Shown: positions 18,497-27,183 of the stretch, piece by piece
Layout of the letters: the number at the start of each line of letters is the position of its first letter
Position numbering within the stretch: position 1 is the stretch's first letter
Assembly: GCF_010998615.1 (NCBI RefSeq)
Contig: NZ_JAAEAH010000016.1
Location: forward strand, 1-64,000
DNA from: Myxococcus sp. CA023
Lineage (GTDB): Bacteria; Myxococcota; Myxococcia; Myxococcales; Myxococcaceae
Direction of reading: 5' to 3'
Length of the DNA: 64,000 nt
Notes under the pieces: generated by a model
What the model saw: the letters and a program-made list of their open reading frames with translations, nothing else
What the model was told of the DNA's origin: nothing
Database searches by the model: none
Translations under genes and position numbers: made by a program

Positions 18497-19867
18497 CTAC
18501 AGGTCCAGCAGACGCGCCTGGAAGCCGCTGCTCCCCGTGGCCGTGAGCAGCACCAGTTGATCGTTGTGGACGAAGACCCGCTGTGCCTTGCCCGGGTAGT
18601 ACGCCGCCGAGAGGATGTCGAACTGGTGGTTGAGCACCCGAAGTTGCGTCCTGTCCCCCACCGTGTCGATGAGGTAGAGCCGCTCACCGTGGAAGGCGAT
18701 GTCCACGAACGACAGTCCGATGCTGGTGCGATACGTCAGGTCCGTCGTGTTGAAGAGCAGTCCGCTCCCCGTCACGACGGCGGAGCCATCCGGCCACAGC
18801 CGCAGCGGCGCCTGCAGGTTATAGGCACCGTGATAGGGCGAGTCGATTTCAGCGCCCAGCGTGCCTGCCTCCATGTTCACCTGCACCCGGTTCAGGTCCT
18901 GCGGCGACACGAAACTGTTGGCGAAGTAGATGGTGTCGTTCGCCTCCGAGAACACCAGGCTCACCGCCGTATCCCGCCAGTCCACCGCTGCGACCCGCGC
19001 CCCCGTGGACCGCTGATAGAGTGCGTGCGTATCCCAGGCCCCGGAACCATCGATGGTGAACAGGAAGCGGTCAGCCACCACCATGTTCGACACCGACTCA
19101 GGCGCCGCGGCGAAGAAGCGGGCCGTGCCACCCTCCGTCGAAGTGAACGCGTCGATACGCCCTCCCGTGTAGGCCAGGTATGCGGTCTGACCGTCCGAAG
19201 CGACCGCCATCGAGGTCGCATCGCCCGTCCCGACGTAGGCGGACAGGAAGCTCCGGGTCGTCAGGTCGAGTCGACGGATGCGATCCGCGTTGCCGTCCAG
19301 GAAGTGGATGACGCCATCGCGCGTCAGCGTCGCGTCCTGGTAGGAGAAGGCGAACGCGGCCCCGCTCAGCACGACGCCCGCATCCGGGTCCACGCCGCCA
19401 TCACTGCCACCATCCGGCGTGGGCTCCCCCGTCTCCAGGTGCCCCGAGATGTCGATACCACCCGTGGTGGCGCCTGGGCAGTTGACCGGGTTGCGCTGCA
19501 GCACGAGGCTCGCCGAAACCACCTCGCCGGCCACGACGTCGACAACAGCGCTGCCCGCGTACACCTCCAGCATGGACGCGTTATACGCAATCACACGCAC
19601 TGCCCGACCGGCTCCCGCAGGCACCTCGGACACCTGCCCCCGGATGGCCGTGCCGTCCACTTGAAGCGGAACAGGCCCGATGACAGACATGCCCAGGCCG
19701 GAAACAACGGCATCGGCGGACACGACGCCGCAGACATCCCCCGCCAGGGAGATTTCCATGCGGACGGACTCGGTTTCACCTGCGTTCTCAGACAGCCCCT
19801 CGCTGTTGCACGCCGCCACCAGCGCGCAGGCCGCCCACATCAGCCCAACTCGACTCAGAATTCTCAT
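18497..19867 (-). CDS. Lipoprotein with beta-propeller-like C-terminal region
   Basis: 456 aa from ATG 19867 (MRILSRVGLMWAACALVAAC), with lipobox VAAC and a good GGAGGGGGA site. The N-terminal 150 residues look like an Ig-like/transthyretin-type module (VRMEISLAGDVCGVVS, RAVRVIAYNASMLEVYAGS). A Gly/Asp-rich linker (PTPDGGSDGGVDPDAG) leads to a strand-rich region with repeated blades such as FLDGNADRIRRLDLTT, VASDGQTAYLAYTGG and HGERLYLIDTVGD. This resembles a WD40/YVTN-like propeller. Likely cell-surface; function unknown. It is flanked on both sides by strong hairpins. Confidence 0.75.
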   Translation of the reverse strand: MRILSRVGLMWAACALVAACNSEGLSENAGETESVRMEISLAGDVCGVVSADAVVSGLGMSVIGPVPLQVDGTAIRGQVSEVPAGAGRAVRVIAYNASMLEVYAGSAVVDVVAGEVVSASLVLQRNPVNCPGATTGGIDISGHLETGEPTPDGGSDGGVDPDAGVVLSGAAFAFSYQDATLTRDGVIHFLDGNADRIRRLDLTTRSFLSAYVGTGDATSMAVASDGQTAYLAYTGGRIDAFTSTEGGTARFFAAAPESVSNMVVADRFLFTIDGSGAWDTHALYQRSTGARVAAVDWRDTAVSLVFSEANDTIYFANSFVSPQDLNRVQVNMEAGTLGAEIDSPYHGAYNLQAPLRLWPDGSAVVTGSGLLFNTTDLTYRTSIGLSFVDIAFHGERLYLIDTVGDRTQLRVLNHQFDILSAAYYPGKAQRVFVHNDQLVLLTATGSSGFQARLLDL

Positions 19868-19930
19868 GAATGTTCCCCCTCCGCGCGGGTCCAATACGAC
19901 AAGTGCGATTCCCGCGCAATGCGTTGCAAA

Positions 19931-19957
19931 CGTGGGCTCGGAACTCCCGAGCCCACG
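19931..19957. other. Perfect 11-bp hairpin upstream of lipoprotein gene
   Basis: Arms CGTGGGCTCGG (19931-19941) and CCGAGCCCACG (19947-19957) around a 5-nt loop. It lies 64 nt upstream of the start of the lipoprotein gene, so it could be a leader structure, an operator or part of a termination signal for the upstream unit. Confidence 0.45.
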
Positions 19958-20166
19958 GCCACACAATGACGGCAGCCCCTGCAAAGCCTGACACACCCAC
20001 TAAATTCGCAGCGACCACCGATGCTCTGGGACGCAATAAGGCGTGCCACGCATTAGCGATGGGTCACGACGACCTCATGCATTCCTTGACGCAAGGCCAC
20101 TGCGGACATTGCCCATGCATGTCTATGAATGCGATTCGCGTCACGACCCCTGGCACACGCCTGTCT

Positions 20167-20202
20167 GCGGGAGGAGCGCCCCTGAGCCATCGCTCCTCCC
20201 GC
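20167..20202. other. Perfect 12-bp hairpin
   Basis: Arms GCGGGAGGAGCG (20167-20178) and CGCTCCTCCCGC (20191-20202) around a 12-nt loop. The arms contain a GGAGG-like core. No T-run follows on either strand. Confidence 0.45.
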
Positions 20203-20251
20203 CGCTACAGTCGATTCGAACGGCGGCGGGCACTGAAACGGCGACACCACG

Positions 20252-20273
20252 GCCCGCTCCGGCAAGAGCGGGC
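20252..20273 (-). terminator. Perfect 8-bp hairpin just after the 190-aa protein gene
   Basis: Arms GCCCGCTC (20252-20259) and GAGCGGGC (20266-20273) with a 6-nt loop, 24 nt beyond the stop at 20297 on the minus strand. The position suits a terminator, although no U-tract follows. Confidence 0.45.
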
Positions 20274-20296
20274 ACGCCTGGTGTGCCCATGCCGGA

Positions 20297-20869
20297 CTAC
20301 TCCCACTGCTTCGCGATGTCCTTCTGAGTCGGCTGCGCAGGTGGCGGAACGTAATAGCGCGCCGGGTGGTAATCCCTGTCCGACCAGGTCACCTTCTTCC
20401 CGAACTCGCCCACCGCGCCGCGAACCTGGCCGACCGGATACTGACGCTCACTCCCGTCCGTGAAGGCCTCCGCGACGCGCCCATCCTTGAAGACGGCCCG
20501 GTAGATGAGCGTCTCATTGTGGCACCGAAGGCCCGTGTAGATGGGCTCGTAGCGGACACCGTCGACACGGAGCAGGTGATACTCCAGCTTGTTGTACTTC
20601 TGGTTGGGCTCGAAGCGCCCCTTGCTGCACCGGGCCACCACCTCGGAGACTTCCTTCAGGAACGCCCGCGAATTGGCCGCCGCTTCCGGAATCAGCCCAG
20701 GGGAATGCGTGGGATTCATCCTCGCGATGGCCGCGTCGATGCTCTCATTGAGCAGCTTCGCCAGCGTCGGACTCGAGATGTTCCCTGGCTCCGCGGGTGG
20801 CGACAGGTACGGGGTCAAGAAGAAGTAGGCGCCCACCCCGATGGCACCCGCGCCCCAGCCCAACAGCAT
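20297..20869 (-). CDS. Membrane-anchored hypothetical protein, 190 aa
   Basis: The first ATG in frame (20869) begins MLLGWGAGAIGVGAYFFLTP, a single N-terminal membrane segment. The rest is soluble, with two Cys (VVARCSKGRFEPN, YTGLRCHNETLIY) that could pair outside the cytoplasm. The upstream frame continues open back to an AAGGGGG ribosome-like site with no ATG, GTG or TTG between, so the true N-terminus may be a few residues longer or start unusually. No family recognised. Confidence 0.65.
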   Translation of the reverse strand: MLLGWGAGAIGVGAYFFLTPYLSPPAEPGNISSPTLAKLLNESIDAAIARMNPTHSPGLIPEAAANSRAFLKEVSEVVARCSKGRFEPNQKYNKLEYHLLRVDGVRYEPIYTGLRCHNETLIYRAVFKDGRVAEAFTDGSERQYPVGQVRGAVGEFGKKVTWSDRDYHPARYYVPPPAQPTQKDIAKQWE

Positions 20870-20994
20870 GGTTTTTCCAGGTTTGATTTGCGTCCCCCTT
20901 TGCAGTGTTGCTCCTCAGCTATCACAGAACGGACAGACCAGGCACGAGGCGGCATCAATGCCACCTCCTGACTGACACACGCTCTCTCAACCTC

Positions 20995-22500
20995 TCAAAG
21001 CGAGACACCGTAGAGCGCGCCGTACTTCTCCTTCAGGTACGCCAGGAAGTCCGTATCGGTGAGCCCCTGCCCCGTCACCTGCTTCACGCGCTCCTCCGCG
21101 GAGTGGCGGAAGCCATGCTGGTGCACATGCGTGCGCAGCCAGTCACGCAGGGGCAGCAGCTCCCCCCGCCCCAGGTGCTCCTCCAACTCCGGCAGGTCGC
21201 GCTTCGCGGCGCGGTAGAGCGACGCCGCGTACAGGTTGCCCAGCGAATACGTGGGGAAGTAACCCAGCTCGCCCCAGGCCCAGTGGATGTCCTGGAGCAC
21301 GCCCTGCGTGTCGTCCGGCGGCGTGACGCCCAGGTACTTCTCCATGCGTGCGTTCCACGCGGCGGGCAGGTCATCCACTGGCAGCTCGTCGCGCACCAAG
21401 AGCAGCTCCAGCTCGTAGCGCAGGGCGATGTGCAGGTTGTACGTCACCTCGTCCGACTCGATGCGGATGAACGACGGCCCCACCGCATTCACCGCGGCGT
21501 GGAAGGTCTCCACGTCGGTGCCGGACAGCGCCTCCGGGAAGGCGGCGCGCAGCACGGGGAAGTAATGCCGCCAGAACGGTAGGCCGCGGCCCACCATGTT
21601 CTCCCACAGGCGTGACTGCGACTCGTGCAGTCCCATGGAAGGCGCGGCGGCCAGTGGGGTGCGGTAGAGCTCGGGAGCGAAGCCCTGCTCATACAGCCCG
21701 TGGCCGGCTTCGTGGATGGTGCTGAAGATGGACGGGAACGGCGTGGCCGTGTCCACGTGCGTGGTGAGCCGCACGTCCAATGGGTGCGTTCCTCCGGTGA
21801 AGGGGTGGATGCTCAGGTCCTGACGGCCCGCGTCCAAGTCGAACCCGATGTCCTTCAACAGCCGCAGGGTGAAGGCCCACTGCGCGTCCTTGTCGTAATG
21901 ACGGCCCATCAGGAAGGGCGCCACCGGCCGGCTCACCGCGGTGAGCTTGCCCACCATGGGGATGAGATGCTCGCGCAGCGCCGACAGCACCGGCGTCAGG
22001 CGCGCCACGCGCATGCCCGGCTCATGGCCTTCCAGCAGCGCGTCATAACGCTCCCCGTCATGGCCATACGCGTCCGCCTGCTCCCGGCGCAGCGACAGCA
22101 GGCGCTGGAGCGCGGGCTGGAAGACGGTGAAGCGCCTTGCCTGCCGGGCTTCCCGCCAGGCCTGGATGGCGTCACTGATGGCCCCCGCCAGCGCCCGCAC
22201 CAGGGGCGCGGGGACGCGCACCTCCCGCTCCCGCTCGCGCGTCAGCACCGTCACCATGGCCCGGGCGTCGTCGGACAGGTCCGCCTGCGAGGCGGCCTGG
22301 GCCAGGGCCTCCCCCAGCCGGGGGTCCACCAGGCGCTCGTGGTGCAGCCCCTGCAGGGTGGAGAGCTGATGGGAGCGCGCGGGACCGGCCTTGGAGGGCA
22401 GGTACGTCTCCATGTCCCACGTGGCCAGGCCGATGAGGCCCTGAAGGTCGCGAAGCTCCTGCATCCGGGTCAGCAGCCAGGTATCCATGCCCGGATTCAT
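20995..22500 (-). CDS. M32 family metallocarboxypeptidase
   Basis: 501 aa; start at 22500, or Met5. The zinc motif HEAGH is at 263-267 (TIHEAGHGLYEQG), followed by the family-specific LHESQSRLWEN (292 onward), where the Glu is a ligand. The early WDMET motif is also diagnostic of M32 (Taq/Pfu carboxypeptidase). These are cytoplasmic enzymes that remove C-terminal residues with broad specificity. Length is normal for the family. Divergent from the neighbouring 180-aa gene with a 58-nt spacer. Confidence 0.92.
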   Translation of the reverse strand: MNPGMDTWLLTRMQELRDLQGLIGLATWDMETYLPSKAGPARSHQLSTLQGLHHERLVDPRLGEALAQAASQADLSDDARAMVTVLTREREREVRVPAPLVRALAGAISDAIQAWREARQARRFTVFQPALQRLLSLRREQADAYGHDGERYDALLEGHEPGMRVARLTPVLSALREHLIPMVGKLTAVSRPVAPFLMGRHYDKDAQWAFTLRLLKDIGFDLDAGRQDLSIHPFTGGTHPLDVRLTTHVDTATPFPSIFSTIHEAGHGLYEQGFAPELYRTPLAAAPSMGLHESQSRLWENMVGRGLPFWRHYFPVLRAAFPEALSGTDVETFHAAVNAVGPSFIRIESDEVTYNLHIALRYELELLLVRDELPVDDLPAAWNARMEKYLGVTPPDDTQGVLQDIHWAWGELGYFPTYSLGNLYAASLYRAAKRDLPELEEHLGRGELLPLRDWLRTHVHQHGFRHSAEERVKQVTGQGLTDTDFLAYLKEKYGALYGVSL

Positions 22501-22558
22501 AGCCCGCTTCGCGCCGCACTATCGCGAAAGACGCACTCGGGAGTATGAGGGCTGCGCG

Positions 22559-23101
22559 ATGGCCAACGTCATTCAGTTCTTCATGTCCCCCGACGACGAA
22601 CTCGCCTTCTTCCGCTTCCTCGAGCGCTTCGTCCTGGAGGTGTACCCCCGGCGCGTCCCACAGGATTGGGAGACCTTCCGCGCGAACACGGAGAACCTGG
22701 AGCGGCTGCCCCCGGAGGACCTCTACATGGTGGCCTCCGAGCTGGGCGCGGCCATCGTCGACAAGGTGAAGCGGGGCCCGGACAAGGGCTACTGGCGCAT
22801 CGACGAGGTGCGCTCGCCCGTCATCTTCATGGAGCGCTGCCGCCCCAACGAAGAGGGCGAGCTGCTCAGCGGCAAGATGTGGGCGGAGCTGGACATCACC
22901 GCGCAGACGGGCCGGAAGAACGCGGCGCCCGACAAGTTCCGGAGCCTGTTCCTCGAGGTCGAGGAGTACATCAAGAAGACGTACCGCAAGGGCGATCCCA
23001 AGGGCTTCTTCGTGGGCCCCAAGACGGCGCGGCTCTGCAAGGAAGGGCTCGTGCTGCGTGACTCCGCCTTCCGCGGCGGCACGGTGTTGCCCTACAAGTA
23101 G
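22559..23101 (+). CDS. Conserved-looking hypothetical protein, 180 aa
   Basis: Start set at ATG 22559 (MANVIQFFMSPDDELAFFRF); the upstream in-frame ATG would overlap the divergent carboxypeptidase gene. Soluble, mixed alpha/beta, with a repeated pattern of aromatic/acidic residues and no signal or membrane segment. IQFFMSPDDELAFFRFLERF at the N-terminus and KGFFVGPKTARLCKEGLVLR near the C-terminus look well folded. No family is recognised. The stop is 10 nt from the convergent kinase gene. Confidence 0.7.
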   Translation: MANVIQFFMSPDDELAFFRFLERFVLEVYPRRVPQDWETFRANTENLERLPPEDLYMVASELGAAIVDKVKRGPDKGYWRIDEVRSPVIFMERCRPNEEGELLSGKMWAELDITAQTGRKNAAPDKFRSLFLEVEEYIKKTYRKGDPKGFFVGPKTARLCKEGLVLRDSAFRGGTVLPYK

Positions 23102-23111
23102 CCGCGGCGCC

Positions 23112-24446
23112 TCAGGGCAGGGCCACGGGCAGGGTGAAGGAGAAGGTGCTCCCCTGCCCTTCGTGGCTCTCCACGTTGAGCGTCCCGCCGTGCGCGGCCA
23201 CCAGACTCCAGGCGATGCTCAGCCCCAGCCCCGTGCCGCGTCCCGGTGAATGGCTGGCCCGCCAGAAGCGCTCGAAGAGGTGCGGTGCGTCCTCGGCGGG
23301 GATGCCCGGCCCGGAGTCCTTCACGAAGACGCACACCTTCGCCCCCTCTGCCAGGCGGGCCCGCACCTCAATGGCGCCGCCGGGGGGCGTGAACTTGATG
23401 GCGTTGCTCACCAGGTTGGCCAGCACCTGGAGGATGCGCTCGCGGTCGGCGAGCACCGGCGGCAGCTCGGGCGCCAGCGCCACCGTCAGGAGCTGCCCCT
23501 TCTCCAGCGCGAGCGGCCGGAGCACCTCCAGCGCCTGCGCCAGCAAGGCGTCCACTGGAAGGGACTGGAGCGTCAGGGGAATGGGCATGCCGCGCAGGCG
23601 CGCCCGGTCCAGCAGATTGCCGATGAGGCTGCTCATCTGCTGCTCGGCGAGGACGATGTTCTCCAGGTAGCGGCGCCGGCGGTGTTCCTTCTCCGGCGCC
23701 GTGCCCGCATTCAGAATCATCTCCGCGTTCATCCGCACCGCGAGCAGCGGCGTCTTGATGTCATGGGAGACGACGGTGAGCAGCTCGTCGCGCCAGCGCA
23801 CGGCCTCCTGGGCCTGAAAGAACAGCGCCTCCGCGCGCTCACGCAGGCGAACTTCGCGGCGCAGGACATGCTCCTTCGGCAGGGCCACGGCCAGAAGGTT
23901 CGCCACCGCGTCCAGCAGCGCCAGCCCGTCCTCCCCCAGCCCCACCGCCTCCACGTGGAGCACGCCCAGGACGCCTTCCTTCGCCACCAGCGGCAGGGTG
24001 ACCATCCCGGGAACCCGGGCCGGTTCCGCCTTGAACACGCCCTCGATGGCGTCACGCCCTTGCAAGGTTACGCGCTCCAGGCCCACGAGGTACGCGTACG
24101 CGGCGGCGGCATGCGCCACGGCCTGGGACGGAGGGGACTCCATGCCCCCGGACGAATGCCACGCCATCAGACAGGGCCGCTCCGGAACGGACACTCCGGA
24201 CGCATCCACCCCCTCCAGCAGGAGCGCGACGCGGACCGGCAGCCAGCGGGAAAGGCGGTCCACCAGCGCGGGAAAGCTGGCCGCGACACCCTCGGAAGCG
24301 CAGAGCAGCTGGCCTACCTCATGGAGCTGCGCCAGATGGCGGCGGGCCTGCCCCCGCTTTCGCCAGGCGCGACGGGGCCGCCGGCGGGAGGCTGGGACGT
24401 CCGGGTGGGCGGAGTCATCCCCCGCTGGGCTCCGCGGCGCCTTCAC
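23112..24446 (-). CDS. GAF-domain sensor histidine kinase
   Basis: 444 aa. The start is GTG 24446, overlapping the upstream stop as GTGA, which argues for translational coupling. A basic, Pro/Arg-rich N-terminus precedes a GAF-like sensory domain at about 41-195 (VPGMVTLPLVAKEGVLGVLH). The phosphoacceptor is His228 in VVSHDIKTP, followed by the N box ANLVSNAIKF, G1 DSGPGIP and G2 GTGLGLS. No membrane segment, so it is a cytoplasmic kinase. No response regulator adjoins it, so it is an orphan. Confidence 0.9.
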   Translation of the reverse strand: MKAPRSPAGDDSAHPDVPASRRRPRRAWRKRGQARRHLAQLHEVGQLLCASEGVAASFPALVDRLSRWLPVRVALLLEGVDASGVSVPERPCLMAWHSSGGMESPPSQAVAHAAAAYAYLVGLERVTLQGRDAIEGVFKAEPARVPGMVTLPLVAKEGVLGVLHVEAVGLGEDGLALLDAVANLLAVALPKEHVLRREVRLRERAEALFFQAQEAVRWRDELLTVVSHDIKTPLLAVRMNAEMILNAGTAPEKEHRRRRYLENIVLAEQQMSSLIGNLLDRARLRGMPIPLTLQSLPVDALLAQALEVLRPLALEKGQLLTVALAPELPPVLADRERILQVLANLVSNAIKFTPPGGAIEVRARLAEGAKVCVFVKDSGPGIPAEDAPHLFERFWRASHSPGRGTGLGLSIAWSLVAAHGGTLNVESHEGQGSTFSFTLPVALP

Positions 24447-24874
24447 CGGGGGGGCCTCGTCCCTTCCACCGCCGGGCGTTCCACGGCCAGCAGCTCCTCG
24501 CGGAGCGCGGCGGAGAGGACCTCGCCCGTCAGCGCCCCGAGGACGAGCAGCCATTCCTCGACCAGGACCACCAGCGACTCCTCCAGCCGCTCCGGGTCGA
24601 ATTCAGCGACGACCGGATGCAGCCCCTCGAAGCGAAGACCCTCCGATGTGACGACGAGCGCCGACAAGTGAGGATGGGCCTGGACCACCCGCTGGAGCAC
24701 CCGCTCCAGGATGACCACCAGGGTGACCTCCCCCAGGGCCGAACGGCCACGGCGCCACAGCGCCTGGAAGCCACGCTCGAACAGGTCCAACAGCGCGGGA
24801 GAGGATGGGCGCGGCGGTTGGCGTTGGCGCCAGGCACGCACGACCTCTTGAGGTGGGGGGTGCCGCTCTGACAT
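24443..24874 (-). CDS. 143-aa protein coupled to the GAF histidine kinase
   Basis: Begins at ATG 24874 (MSERHPPPQEVVRAWRQRQP). After a basic N-terminus comes an alpha/beta region (LGEVTLVVILERVLQRVVQA, LSALVVTSEGLRFEGLHP, LEESLVVLVEEWLLVLGALT). Its stop overlaps the kinase GTG by 4 nt, so the two proteins are probably made in fixed ratio and may interact. No family is recognised; it could be a sensor partner or a regulator of the kinase. Confidence 0.65.
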   Translation of the reverse strand: MSERHPPPQEVVRAWRQRQPPRPSSPALLDLFERGFQALWRRGRSALGEVTLVVILERVLQRVVQAHPHLSALVVTSEGLRFEGLHPVVAEFDPERLEESLVVLVEEWLLVLGALTGEVLSAALREELLAVERPAVEGTRPPR

Positions 24875-24978
24875 GCAGTGGGCCGGCTGCGGTGCGACGC
24901 GGAAAGCCCCCCTTCGCTTAATGAAGCCCCTGGCGAAAGTCCACTCGCCGAGGGGCTGGTACAACCCGGCGGAGGGCC

Positions 24979-26604
24979 TCAGCCGCCCGAGGCCAAGGGG
25001 GTGGCCTGCCGCAACTGCGGGGCCTCCGAGACGAACTTCAGCTCCGGGTGCTTGTCCTCGGCGTGCTGGAGCGCCCAGTCATCCCGGAAGAGCACCAGGG
25101 GCAATCCGTCCCGGTCCTGCACCGTCTGACGGTTGCCTTCCCAGTCGAACGCCTTCGGGTCGAAGTTGGCGCCCACCACCCAGCGCGCATGGCTGAAGGG
25201 CAGCCGGTCGAGCGCGATCTTCGCGCCGTACTCGTGCTCCAGGCGGTACTGGAGGACCTCGAACTGGAGCGCGCCCACCACGCCGACGATGGGGTCCTTC
25301 ATGCCCATCTGCAGCTGCTGGAAGATTTGGACCGTGCCCTCCTCGGAGAGCTGCTCCAGGCCCTTCTCCATCTGCTTGCGGCGGAGCGGATCCCGGCTGC
25401 GGACGACGGCGAAGAACTCCGGGCTGAAGCGCGGCACGCCCTCGAACTCCACGCCGGTGCCCTCCGCCAGCGTGTCGCCGATGCGGTACAGCCCCGGGTC
25501 GAACAGGCCGATGACGTCCCCAGGCCACGCATCCTCGATGGAGGTTCGCTCGGCGGCCATGAACTGGCTCGGCTTGGCCAGACGGACGTCCTTGCCCAGG
25601 CGCGAGTGGAAGGCGCTCATGCCCTTCACGTACCGGCCGCTCACCACGCGCATGAAGGCGATGCGGTCGCGGTGCGCGGGGTCCATGTTCGCCTGAATCT
25701 TGAAGACGAAGCCGGCGAACTTCGGGTGGGTGGGCTCGCGCGGTCCCTGCGTCGTCAGGCGCGACGTGGGCGCGGGGGCCAGGTCCAGGAAGGCATCCAG
25801 GAACGGGCGCACGCCGAAGTTGGTCATCGCGCTGCCGAAGAACATGGGCGTGAGCTGCCCCGCGTCGCTCTTCTCGCGGGTGAACTCGTCGCCGCCGATG
25901 TCCAGCAGCTCGATCTCCTCGTGCAGCTTCGCCAGCTCCGTCTCGGTGAGGACCGTCTTGATTTCGTCCGAGTCGATGGAGACCGAGCGCTCGCACACCT
26001 CGGACTCGCCGTGGGAACCTTCGGTGGAGAAGACGTGGACGACGCGGGCCTGCCGGTCATAGACGCCGCGGAAGTCCGGGCCCATGCCGATGGGCCAGTT
26101 CATCGGATAGGAGCGGATGCCGAGCACCTGCTCCAGCTCGTTCATCAACTCCAACGGCTCGCGGCCGTAGCGGTCCAGCTTGTTGACGAAGGTGAAGATG
26201 GGGATGCCCCGCAGGCGGCAGACCTTGAAGAGCTTCTTGGTCTGCGGCTCCACGCCCTTGGCGGCGTCGATGAGCATCACCGCCGCGTCCGCCGCGGCCA
26301 GGGTGCGGTAGGTGTCCTCGGAGAAGTCCTGGTGGCCCGGCGTGTCCAGCAGGTTCACCGAGTGGTCGCGGTAGCTGAACTGGAGGACGGACGAGGTGAC
26401 GGAGATGCCGCGCTCCTTCTCCAGCTCCATCCAGTCGGACGTGGCATGCCGCCGCGCCCGCTTGGCCTTCACGCTTCCAGCCAGATGGATGGCGCCGCCG
26501 TAGAGCAGCAGCTTCTCGGTGAGGGTCGTCTTACCCGCGTCGGGGTGGGAGATGATCGCGAAGGTGCGCCGCCGGGCGACCTCCCTTTGGAGCTCATTCG
26601 TCAT
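24979..26604 (-). CDS. prfC: Peptide chain release factor 3
   Basis: 541 aa from ATG 26604 (MTNELQREVARRRTFAIISH). GTPase motifs: SHPDAGKTT (19-27), DTPGH (87-91) and NKLD (141-144). The ISHPDAGKTT and RARRHATSDWMELE segments distinguish RF3 from EF-G and LepA. It is a ribosome-bound GTPase that recycles RF1/RF2 after termination. Length is typical. Divergent from the RidA gene with a 113-nt shared upstream region. Confidence 0.95.
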   Translation of the reverse strand: MTNELQREVARRRTFAIISHPDAGKTTLTEKLLLYGGAIHLAGSVKAKRARRHATSDWMELEKERGISVTSSVLQFSYRDHSVNLLDTPGHQDFSEDTYRTLAAADAAVMLIDAAKGVEPQTKKLFKVCRLRGIPIFTFVNKLDRYGREPLELMNELEQVLGIRSYPMNWPIGMGPDFRGVYDRQARVVHVFSTEGSHGESEVCERSVSIDSDEIKTVLTETELAKLHEEIELLDIGGDEFTREKSDAGQLTPMFFGSAMTNFGVRPFLDAFLDLAPAPTSRLTTQGPREPTHPKFAGFVFKIQANMDPAHRDRIAFMRVVSGRYVKGMSAFHSRLGKDVRLAKPSQFMAAERTSIEDAWPGDVIGLFDPGLYRIGDTLAEGTGVEFEGVPRFSPEFFAVVRSRDPLRRKQMEKGLEQLSEEGTVQIFQQLQMGMKDPIVGVVGALQFEVLQYRLEHEYGAKIALDRLPFSHARWVVGANFDPKAFDWEGNRQTVQDRDGLPLVLFRDDWALQHAEDKHPELKFVSEAPQLRQATPLASGG

Positions 26605-26717
26605 GACCCGGGGCCAACTATCACGGGCGGTGTTTCCTTGCAGCTTGCAAGCGGCGCTTGCCAACCGGCCAGGGCCCCATGCAAGGCTGCCGACCCACAC
26701 CTACCCTCGGAGCCCCC

Positions 26718-27113
26718 ATGAAGCGCACCCAGCATTCCACTGGAACCCCGTGGGAGCCCCAGGTGGGCTACTCGCGCGCCGTGCGCGTGGGCCCCTTCGT
26801 CTCCGTGTCCGGGACGACAGCCACCGATGCCCAGGGAAACATCGTGGGCGTGGGGGACGCCTACCTGCAGGCCCGGCAGACGCTCCAGAACATCCAATCC
26901 GCCCTGGAGGCCCTGGGCGCCCGGCTGGAGGACGTGGTGCGCACGCGCATGTACGTCGTGGACATCCAGCAGTGGGAAGCGGTCGGCCGGGCGCATGGAG
27001 AGTTCTTCGCCCACATCCGCCCCGCCACGTCGATGGTGGAGGTCAGCCGCCTCATCTCCCCCGAAATCCTGGTGGAGATTGAAGCGGACGCCGTCGTCGC
27101 GGACGGCGTCTGA
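26718..27113 (+). CDS. RidA/YjgF family protein
   Basis: 131 aa from ATG 26718 ([20 protein letters not shown]). Shows the RidA-type fold: [54 protein letters not shown] and [20 protein letters not shown]. RidA proteins hydrolyse reactive enamine/imine intermediates such as 2-aminoacrylate. This one belongs to the broader family, and the exact substrate is not shown by sequence. Confidence 0.85.
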   Translation: MKRTQHSTGTPWEPQVGYSRAVRVGPFVSVSGTTATDAQGNIVGVGDAYLQARQTLQNIQSALEALGARLEDVVRTRMYVVDIQQWEAVGRAHGEFFAHIRPATSMVEVSRLISPEILVEIEADAVVADGV

Positions 27114-27183
27114 AGGCGCGCTCCACAGTCCCTCAACACTTCTCCCGCATCGTGGGTCCCTCAACTCAGCCGGGGGTACCCAC

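Larger units (their letters stand above)
19868..20296. other. Intergenic region of 429 nt with three hairpins, no gene seen
   Basis: Lies upstream of the lipoprotein gene and downstream of the 190-aa protein gene, both on the minus strand. A plus-strand open frame here has no recognisable protein features. The region holds three perfect inverted repeats, at 19931-19957, 20167-20202 and 20252-20273, listed separately. Confidence 0.6.

Noticed and set aside
18419-19969. Plus-strand open frame opposite the propeller-like lipoprotein
   Set aside because: Lipobox and strand repeats are on the minus strand; the plus frame has no signal or domain.
25048-26721. Long plus-strand open frame opposite prfC
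   Set aside because: prfC shows all GTPase motifs; the other frame has shadow-like composition.
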